This document shows, piece after piece, positions 50,804-57,720 of a stretch of 64,000 nt of DNA. The stretch is from assembly GCA_963805985.1 (NCBI GenBank), contig CAWDWG010000005.1, positions 62,001 to 126,000 of the forward strand. The letters run 5' to 3'. Each line of letters begins with the position of its first letter. Positions within the stretch are counted from its first letter, which is position 1. The notes under the pieces are model-generated. The model saw nothing but the letters and a program-made list of their open reading frames with translations. It had not been told where the DNA came from and searched no databases. The translations under genes and the position numbers were made by a program. The DNA comes from Bog-257 sp963805985 (GTDB lineage: Bacteria; Acidobacteriota; Terriglobia; Terriglobales; Acidobacteriaceae).

Positions 50804-51784
50804 ATGAAAGCTGTGCTTGTCACTCGCGCCGGCGGACCTGAAGTCCTCGAGGTCCGCGAAGTTCCCGATCTCCAACCCGCTCCCGGCGAAGTCATCGTTC
50901 GCGTCGAGGCCGTCGGCATCAACTTCGCCGATACCATGACCACGCGCGGCAGCTATGGCGGCATGCCGCCGCCACCATTTATCTCCGGCCGTGAGTTTGC
51001 CGGCGTTGTCGAATCCACCGGCGAGCGCGTCATGGGCTACATGCAATGGGGCGCGGCCGCCCAGAAGATCGCCATGAAACCCGATCTGCTATGGCCGCAG
51101 CCCAAAGGCTGGAGCTCGGTCCAGTCCGCCGCATTTCCCGTCAATTTCCTCACCGCCTACCTCGCCTATTGGAAGGCCGGCCTAACCGGCGACGCGCTCG
51201 AACCGAATCGCTGGAGCGACGGACATCAGCGCCGTGTACTCATTCACGCTGCGGCTGGAGGCGTCGGCACCGCCGCGATCGAGATCGGCCAGCTGCTCGG
51301 CATCGAAACCTACGGAACCTCTTCGTCCGAGGAAAAGCTGGAGAAGGTGAAGAAGCTCGGCCTGGATCACGGAATCAACTATCGCGAAGTCGATTACGAG
51401 CAGCGCGTCAAAGAGCTGACCAACGGCGAGGGCGTCGACGCGGTCTTCGAGATGCTCGGCGGCGAGCACACCGCGAAGAGCCTGCGCTGCTGCCGCCCGT
51501 TTGGGCGCGTGATTATCTACGGCACCGCAACCGGCCAGCGGCATCAGTTTGACTCCGGCGTCATGATGGCGAAGAGCCTCAGTGCGCACGGATTGTGGTT
51601 AAGCGTGCTGGCGAAAGATCGCGATCTCATCGACCGGACGCTCCGCGCCATGCAGCCGTGGATCGAGCAGGGCAAGCTGCATCCCGAGATCGGCCACACG
51701 CTCCCGATGGACCAGGCCAGCGAAGCCCATCGCCTGCTGCTCGGCCGCGCCAACTACGGAAAGATCGTGCTGCAGATTGAGTAG
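50804..51784 (+). CDS. Zinc-type (MDR) quinone oxidoreductase-like protein
   Basis: This is a medium-chain dehydrogenase/reductase of the quinone oxidoreductase branch (326 residues), cytosolic, NADPH-dependent and probably reducing quinones or enones. The GroES-like N-terminus contains VEAVGINFADTMTTRGSYGG and FISGREFAGVVES; the cofactor domain has LIHAAAGGVGTAAIEIGQLL and TYGTSSSEEKLEKVKKLGLD. The catalytic-zinc cysteine and histidine of alcohol dehydrogenases are lacking, as expected in this branch. TACAAT 9 bp before ATG, partly from repeat DNA, may be its promoter. Confidence 0.92.
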   Translation: MKAVLVTRAGGPEVLEVREVPDLQPAPGEVIVRVEAVGINFADTMTTRGSYGGMPPPPFISGREFAGVVESTGERVMGYMQWGAAAQKIAMKPDLLWPQPKGWSSVQSAAFPVNFLTAYLAYWKAGLTGDALEPNRWSDGHQRRVLIHAAAGGVGTAAIEIGQLLGIETYGTSSSEEKLEKVKKLGLDHGINYREVDYEQRVKELTNGEGVDAVFEMLGGEHTAKSLRCCRPFGRVIIYGTATGQRHQFDSGVMMAKSLSAHGLWLSVLAKDRDLIDRTLRAMQPWIEQGKLHPEIGHTLPMDQASEAHRLLLGRANYGKIVLQIE

Positions 51785-51824
51785 ATGTCGGCTGTCAGCT
51801 CTCAGCTGTCGACTCCCATCACTT

Positions 51825-51908
51825 TGTCATCCCGACCAAGGAGCCGTGATGCAGCGCACCGGAAAGCAGGTCCCTCCACGCGGACTGAAGTCCTTGGTCG
51901 GGATGACA
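51825..51908. repeat. TGTCATCCCGACC inverted repeat
   Basis: TGTCATCCCGACCAAGGA (51825-51842) and TCCTTGGTCGGGATGACA (51891-51908) are perfect 18-bp inverted arms separated by 48 bp. A related single copy (TTGTCATCCCGACCGAGGGC) is at 57245. This is probably a non-autonomous miniature element or a REP-like unit. It lies just upstream of tspO. Confidence 0.7.
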
Positions 51909-51950
51909 CATCTATTTGGTCCCCTTCATAGCTGACGGCTGACTCCCCGC

Positions 51951-51956
51951 TACAAT
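51951..51956 (+). promoter_or_regulatory. TACAAT -10 element directly before tspO (leaderless)
   Basis: TACAAT is followed by CATCCT and the GTG start at 51963. The gap of 6 bp and the lack of a ribosome binding site match the other leaderless candidates. Confidence 0.6.
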
Positions 51957-51962
51957 CATCCT

Positions 51963-52439
51963 GTGGACGCCAAACCCTGGCTGGTGCTGATCCTCTTCTT
52001 CGCGGTCTGTCTCGGCGCCGGCGGACTCGGCTCATTCTTCACCGCCAACAGCGTCCGCGACTGGTATCCGCGCTTGCGCAAGCCTCCCGGCACGCCGCCA
52101 AGCTGGGTCTTCGGCCCCGTCTGGACCACGCTCTATGTCCTGATGGCCATCTCCGCGTGGCTGGTCTGGCGCGACTACCGAAGCGGCGCTCTGCCCGCTC
52201 TGCTGATCTTTTTCGCGCAGCTGGCGCTCAACGTCGCCTGGTCGGGAATCTTCTTCGGCTCCAGAATGCCCGGCGTTGCCTTCTTCGAGGTGGTGATCCT
52301 GTGGCTCGCCATCGCCTTTAACATCTTCGTCTTCTATTGGCTACAACCGCTTTCGGCCGCGATTCTCGTCCCGTACCTGATCTGGGTAACCTATGCGGCT
52401 TACCTCAATTTCGGCATCTGGCGCCTGAACCGCAGGTAA
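51963..52439 (+). CDS. tspO: TspO/MBR family membrane protein
   Basis: The 158-residue protein has five transmembrane helices and the conserved TspO residues: GGLGSFFTANSVRDWY, LRKPPGTPPSWVFGPVWTTL and the ALNVAWSGIFFG helix. TspO proteins bind tetrapyrroles and sterol-like ligands; a porphyrin-handling role is most likely in bacteria. The start is GTG 51963, six bases after a TACAAT hexamer, so the transcript is probably leaderless. Confidence 0.93.
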   Translation: MDAKPWLVLILFFAVCLGAGGLGSFFTANSVRDWYPRLRKPPGTPPSWVFGPVWTTLYVLMAISAWLVWRDYRSGALPALLIFFAQLALNVAWSGIFFGSRMPGVAFFEVVILWLAIAFNIFVFYWLQPLSAAILVPYLIWVTYAAYLNFGIWRLNRR

Positions 52440-52563
52440 AGTTTTGTCTTTGTCTGAAACCAAGCCCATGTTCGCGCGTCTGCATCATAGATACCTGACG
52501 ACAAAGTAATTTAGGCCCGGTTGCTCCGCTCTCCGCTGCCCATTTACGATAAACCAGCGCGCA

Positions 52564-55500
52564 ATGCCTCATTCCAAGCAGATCTTTTTCGATCCCAACC
52601 GCAAACGCTGGCGCCGTCTGCGGCTGATCATCGATGGCAGCGTCATCCTGGTAACGCTCCTGCTGGTGCTGTTCGTTCTTTCCGTCATACGAGGATCGGC
52701 TGTGCCTGGCGTCGCGCTGCCCACAGTCAAGCGTCCTTATCACGCGCTCAAGCCCGACCAGAAGCGCAAGCCGGCGCGCCGTGTCAACACGCACCGTAAG
52801 ACCAAACAGCCCGCATCGGAAGTCGTCCTCAACTCCGACGAAGGCATTCGCGGCGCGTTCTATGTGCAGTGGGACGCGGCCAGCTTCTCGTCGCTCAAAG
52901 AGTATTACCCGCAGATCGACTTGTTGTTCCCCGAGTGGATGCACGTCCTGACCGCTGACGGCCGCCTGCAGGGCGTCACCGAGTTCAACACGCTGTTTGA
53001 TGTCGTCGATCCCACGGGCAAGCCGCAGCCGGTCGACGAAAAAGTCATGTCGCTCCTCAAGGGCGAGAAAGCGGCGACCGAAGTCTTTCCTCTGGTCAAT
53101 AATTTCGATCCCGTCGACAACAAGTGGAATCCTGACCTGACGGCAAAGTTCATGAGCGATCCGGATGCGCGCAAGCGCTTCCGCAATGAGCTGATGGCCT
53201 TCCTCGACACGGATCAATACAAAGGCCTCACGCTCGACATCGAGGCTTTTCCCGAGTCCTCGCGTGCCGACTATCTCCAGCTCGTCACCGAACTCTACGA
53301 CGATCTTCAAGACAAGGGATTGAAGCTGTATGTCGCCGTCCCCGTCAACGACAAAGATTTCGACTACGCCAGCGTCGCCAAAGTCTCCGACGGCGTCATC
53401 CTGATGAACTACGACCAGCACTATCCCGGCGGCGATCCCGGTGCGGTCGCCAGCCAGGACTGGTTCGTCAAGAATCTGCAGGATGCGCTGCAGGTAATTC
53501 CGAAAGAGAAGATCATCTGCGCCGTCGCGAACTACGGTTACGACTGGGCGATGAAGCCGCAACAGAAGAAGGGCACGCCGCCGGAAAACAATCACACCGT
53601 CAGCGTTCAGGACGCCTGGCTCGAGGCCTCGGATTCCGATACCGACATCAACTTCGATGATGACGCGATGAATCCTCATTTCGCCTATCTTGACGGCGAT
53701 GTCCGCCACGACGTCTGGTTCGTCGATGCGGTCACCGCGCTGAATCAGATGCGCGCCGCGCACGCCCTGGGCATCGATACCTTTGCCCTGTGGCGGCTGG
53801 GATCGGAGGATCGTTCGCTATGGGCTGTGTGGGACAAGCCGTTTGAAGCCGGCGCCACCGACAAGCTGAACATCGTTCCTCCCGGCGAGGATGTCGACGA
53901 TGAAGGATCGGGCGAGATCATTCGCATCCAATCAAAGCCCACTCCAGGCGAGCGCACCATCACCGTCGATCCCGCAACCCACCTGGTCAGCGACGAGATC
54001 TTCAAGACGATACCCATGCCGTATGTCGTCGATATGTACGGCGGCACGCAGGAGAAGAAAGTCGCGCTGACCTTCGACGACGGCCCCGACCCAACGTGGA
54101 CCCCGAAGATCCTCGATGTGCTCAAGCAATACAACGCCAAGGCCACGTTCTTCCTCATCGGCGAGCAGGTGGAGAAATTCCCTGGCATCGCCAAGCGCAT
54201 TTATAACGAAGGCCACGAGATCGGCAACCACACCTTCACTCATCCTGACGTCAGCAGCATCTCGAAGCGCTATTTCGAACTGGAGCTGAACCTCACGGAG
54301 CGGCTGTTTGAGAGCAAGCTCGGCGTGAAACCCGTGCTGATGCGTCCTCCGTACGCAATCGACGAGGCGCCAGACACTGCCGATCAGGTGCGCCCGCTGG
54401 AGTGGTCGCAGGACATGGGCTACATCACGGTGGGCGAGAAAATCGATCCCAACGACTGGCGTGACAATCCGCGTCCGACAGCGGAGGGGATCGCAGCCGA
54501 AGTAATGAAGAACCTGCCGCCCTGCGCGCCCAACAATCAGGTGCGCTGCGGCAACGTTATTCTCTTTCACGACGGTGGCGGCGATCGCAGCCAGACCGTA
54601 AAAGCGCTCGCCATCATTCTTGCCGGACTAAAGGAACGCGGTTATCAGGTCGTTCAAGTCTCGGAGCTGATGGGCAAGACGCGCGCCGAAGTTATGCCGC
54701 CCATCAGCACCAACGAGCGCTGGTCGGCATGGGTAGACAGCCTGAATTTCTCGCTCTTCGGGGCGGTGCAGTATTTCATCATCTTCGTCTTCTTCGTAGG
54801 CGACGTGCTGATGACCGGCCGCCTGATTTTGATCGGCGTTCTCGCCATCTACGACCGCTGCCGGCATCGCGAGGATCCGGATCCGAACTATCAACCTAAC
54901 GTTGCTGTCCTGGTCCCGGCCTTCAACGAAGAAAAAGTCATCGAGCGTACGGTTCGGTCTGTCCTCGAATCCGATTATCCGAAGCTGCGCGTCATCGTGA
55001 TCGACGATGGCTCGAGTGACAACACGCTGGAAGTCACGCGCGCCGCTTTCCGAAAGGAAATTGCTGCCGGACGCGTGACCGTGCTGACCAAGCCCAATTC
55101 CGGCAAAGCTGACGCTCTGGATTATGGACTGGAACAAGTGACGGAAGAGGTTTTCATCGGCATTGATGCCGATACCATCATCGCGCCCGACGCGATCTCA
55201 TTGCTGGTGCCGCATTTCAGCAATCCCAAAGTCGGCGCGATGGCCGGCAATGCCAAGGTCGGCAATCGCGTTGGTCTGTGGACGCGCTGGCAGGCGCTGG
55301 AATACATCACCAGCCAGAACTTCGAACGGCGCGCACTGAATACGCTGAACGCCGTCAGCGTCGTACCGGGAGCGATTGGCGCATGGCGCACATCGGCCGT
55401 GCGCGAGGCTGGAGGCTATCATCGCGACACCGTCGCCGAGGATGCCGATCTGACGATGGCGCTGCTGCAAGCCGGCTATTGGGTGAACTACGAAGATCGC

Positions 55501-56055
55501 GCGTTGGCTTACACAGAAGCTCCCACAACCGCGAACGGCCTGATGCGGCAGCGCTTCCGCTGGTCCTTCGGCATCATGCAGGCGGTGTGGAAACATCGCG
55601 CTGCGGTCAAGCAGAAGGGCGCGCTGGGCTGGGTCGCGATCCCCAACATGCTGATCTTCCAGATTCTGCTGCCGCTGGTTTCGCCCTTCATCGACATCAT
55701 GTTTGTGGTTGGCGCGGTAACCTATTTCGTCGACAAGTATCGTCATCCCGAATCGGCCAATCCCGCCGACTTCCACAAGCTGGTGGTCTACTTCGCGCTC
55801 TTTATGGTGATCGACTTCATCGCCTCGACCATCGCCTTCACCCTTGAGCGCCAGCAACCCGGCGGCAAGCGCGACTTCCTGCTTCTCGGCCACGTCTGGC
55901 TGCAACGCTTCGCCTATCGGCAACTGTTTTCACTGGTGCTGATCAAAACGCTCAAGCGCGCTATCGAAGGCGGCGGCTTCGCGTGGGACAAGCTGGAGCG
56001 GACGGCGAGCGTGCGCCAGCCGGTCGTGATTCCGCGCGAGAGGCGCGCCCAATGA
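52564..56055 (+). CDS. GH18-like, polysaccharide deacetylase and GT2 synthase three-domain fusion
   Basis: This very large inner-membrane protein (1163 residues) combines three activities of exopolysaccharide metabolism. After a transmembrane anchor (about 22-43) and a basic linker, a GH18-like domain spans about 95-430, with the catalytic acid in TLDIEAFPE. A NodB polysaccharide deacetylase domain spans about 495-715 with all five motifs (TFDDGPD, HTFTH, RPPY, DPNDW and ILFHDGG). After transmembrane helices, a processive GT2 domain spans about 775-1010 (LVPAFNEE, IDDGSSD, DADT, AEDADL and the QRFRW acceptor motif). Two to four further helices close the protein. The GT2 active site should face the cytoplasm and the GH18 and deacetylase domains the periplasm. 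It resembles a single-chain PgaB plus PgaC. Its stop overlaps the pyrD start (ATGA). Confidence 0.9.
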   Translation: MPHSKQIFFDPNRKRWRRLRLIIDGSVILVTLLLVLFVLSVIRGSAVPGVALPTVKRPYHALKPDQKRKPARRVNTHRKTKQPASEVVLNSDEGIRGAFYVQWDAASFSSLKEYYPQIDLLFPEWMHVLTADGRLQGVTEFNTLFDVVDPTGKPQPVDEKVMSLLKGEKAATEVFPLVNNFDPVDNKWNPDLTAKFMSDPDARKRFRNELMAFLDTDQYKGLTLDIEAFPESSRADYLQLVTELYDDLQDKGLKLYVAVPVNDKDFDYASVAKVSDGVILMNYDQHYPGGDPGAVASQDWFVKNLQDALQVIPKEKIICAVANYGYDWAMKPQQKKGTPPENNHTVSVQDAWLEASDSDTDINFDDDAMNPHFAYLDGDVRHDVWFVDAVTALNQMRAAHALGIDTFALWRLGSEDRSLWAVWDKPFEAGATDKLNIVPPGEDVDDEGSGEIIRIQSKPTPGERTITVDPATHLVSDEIFKTIPMPYVVDMYGGTQEKKVALTFDDGPDPTWTPKILDVLKQYNAKATFFLIGEQVEKFPGIAKRIYNEGHEIGNHTFTHPDVSSISKRYFELELNLTERLFESKLGVKPVLMRPPYAIDEAPDTADQVRPLEWSQDMGYITVGEKIDPNDWRDNPRPTAEGIAAEVMKNLPPCAPNNQVRCGNVILFHDGGGDRSQTVKALAIILAGLKERGYQVVQVSELMGKTRAEVMPPISTNERWSAWVDSLNFSLFGAVQYFIIFVFFVGDVLMTGRLILIGVLAIYDRCRHREDPDPNYQPNVAVLVPAFNEEKVIERTVRSVLESDYPKLRVIVIDDGSSDNTLEVTRAAFRKEIAAGRVTVLTKPNSGKADALDYGLEQVTEEVFIGIDADTIIAPDAISLLVPHFSNPKVGAMAGNAKVGNRVGLWTRWQALEYITSQNFERRALNTLNAVSVVPGAIGAWRTSAVREAGGYHRDTVAEDADLTMALLQAGYWVNYEDRALAYTEAPTTANGLMRQRFRWSFGIMQAVWKHRAAVKQKGALGWVAIPNMLIFQILLPLVSPFIDIMFVVGAVTYFVDKYRHPESANPADFHKLVVYFALFMVIDFIASTIAFTLERQQPGGKRDFLLLGHVWLQRFAYRQLFSLVLIKTLKRAIEGGGFAWDKLERTASVRQPVVIPRERRAQ

Positions 56056-57002
56056 GCGCACCCAACAAGCCCGCGCTCGACATGAGCGTCAAGGTTGCCG
56101 GAATCGAATTCAAGAATCCGATACTCGCCGCCAGCGGCAGCTTCGGCTACGGAGTGGAGTTCGAAGATGTCGTCACGCTGAGCCGCCTCGGCGGATTCGT
56201 CACCAAAGGTCTTTCGCGCGAGCCGATGGCCGGGAATCCTCCGCCGCGTCTGTTCGAAACCGCCGCGGGAATGCTGAACGCCATCGGCCTGCAAAACATC
56301 GGCGCGCGCGCGTTTCTCGAAGAAAAGCTTCCGCTGCTGCGCAAGATCGGCAACATCGCGTTCCTGTGCAATGTCTTCGGACATTCGCAGGACGAGTACG
56401 AAGAGGTGGTTCGCATCCTCAACGACGGCGAGGGCATTGCCGGCTACGAGCTGAATGTCTCCTGCCCGAACACCAAGTGTGGCGGCATCGCCTTCGGCAG
56501 CGATCCCAAGATGCTGTCGGAGGTCGTCAGCGCGGTGAAGAAGATTGCCACGCGGCCCGTGATTGTGAAACTCTCGCCCAATGTCACCAGCATCCCCGAT
56601 ATGGCGCGCGCCGCCGAAGAAGCCGGCGCCGATGCGATCTCGCTGGTGAATACCTTCGTAGGCATGGCCATCGACGCTGAGACCCGCACGCCGCGCATCG
56701 CCAACGTCACGGCAGGCTTGTCAGGACCGGCGATTAAACCCATCGCGCTGCGCATGGTGTGGGAAGCTGCAAAGACGGTGAAGGTACCGATCATCGGTCT
56801 CGGAGGAATCAGCACTGCGGAAGATGTGATCGAGTTCCTGCTGGCCGGCGCCAGCGCGATTGAAGTGGGAACGGTGAACTTCTGGGATCCCTGCGCCTGC
56901 GAGACCCTGGTCGACTCGCTGGAGAAGTGGTGCCTGGAGCACCGCATCGAGAAGCTCAGCGAGCTGACCGGCGCGCTGAAGTTGGAGCCGAAACAGTCGT
57001 AA
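56052..57002 (+). CDS. pyrD: Dihydroorotate dehydrogenase (class 1, PyrD)
   Basis: PyrD oxidises dihydroorotate to orotate in pyrimidine synthesis. ATG 56052 overlaps the TGA of the preceding gene and gives 316 residues, the class 1 length. FMN and substrate motifs are clear: FKNPILAASGSFGYG, GFVTKGLSREPMAGNPPPR, NVSCPNTKCGG (with the class 1B-type catalytic Cys), VIVKLSPNVT and GLGGISTAEDVIEFLLAGAS. Class 1B enzymes work with a PyrK electron-transfer subunit, which is not in the window. Coupling to the exopolysaccharide fusion gene is unexpected. Confidence 0.95.
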   Translation: MSAPNKPALDMSVKVAGIEFKNPILAASGSFGYGVEFEDVVTLSRLGGFVTKGLSREPMAGNPPPRLFETAAGMLNAIGLQNIGARAFLEEKLPLLRKIGNIAFLCNVFGHSQDEYEEVVRILNDGEGIAGYELNVSCPNTKCGGIAFGSDPKMLSEVVSAVKKIATRPVIVKLSPNVTSIPDMARAAEEAGADAISLVNTFVGMAIDAETRTPRIANVTAGLSGPAIKPIALRMVWEAAKTVKVPIIGLGGISTAEDVIEFLLAGASAIEVGTVNFWDPCACETLVDSLEKWCLEHRIEKLSELTGALKLEPKQS

Positions 57003-57061
57003 GCAGATGGACTTTGTTGCCCCGCGACCGGTCTGCCGCTGAGTGAGGCGCAAGTCAGCTT

Positions 57062-57656
57062 TACAGGCTGCCGAAAAAACCCTGACTGCCATATGTTCGA
57101 GGTAGAGCGGGCCTTCAGGTGAGCGTCCTAGCTGTTTATGACTTTTGTGAGTAGGTGTACAGCCGACGGCAGGGCGAAAAACCTGGCTGCGCTACGTTCG
57201 GGTAGAGCTGGCCTTCAGGCCAGCGTCCGGGCTTCCTCTATTTTTGTCATCCCGACCGAGGGCTTTAGCCCGAGCGGAGGGATCTGCGGTTCGAGCCGCG
57301 GAGCGGCGGCACGGGCCGCGACACACTCTCTTCGGACCCGGGTCACCGCCGTCATAAACCACGTGGCTTTAGGTCGACGACACACTGCCGCCGGCTGAAG
57401 CCGGCTCGTATGGGAAAAGGGTTGCGTTTGACGCGGCGCTGAAGCGCCGCACTACCTGAAGACAAAGGCGCACGGCTCAAAGCTGCTGCGCTACGTTCGG
57501 GTAGAGCTGGCCTTCAGGCCAGCGTCCAAGCTGTTTATTACTTTTGTGAGTCGGCTTTCAGCCGACGGCAGGGCGTGTCGCCGGCTGAAGCCGGCTCAAG
57601 GAAAAGGGGATCTGCTTAACGCGGCGCTGAAGCGCCGCACTACCCGAATACAAAGC
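57062..57656. repeat. Repeat-rich 0.7-kb intergenic region
   Basis: The 718 bp 57003-57720 contain no gene. Three degenerate copies of a unit with TTCGGGTAGAGCTGGCCTTC start near 57100, 57196 and 57494. Two copies of a composite begin with GCCGGCTGAAGCCGGC (57390 and 57580) and end in a GCGGCGCTGAAGCGCCGC block (57431-57456 and 57618-57645). The same composite occurs at 32426-32490. A GTCATCCCGACC element is at 57247. These are REP-like modules assembled in several combinations. Confidence 0.75.
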
Positions 57657-57720
57657 TCGCAGCGCGAAGCTTGTGGCTCACAGCTTGCGGTTCACGGCTC
57701 CCGGCTCACGGCTCAAAGCG

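Noticed and set aside
12600..57660. Repeats considered as CRISPR arrays
   Set aside because: Units are palindromic, irregularly spaced and scattered, with no constant repeat-spacer pattern and no cas genes.
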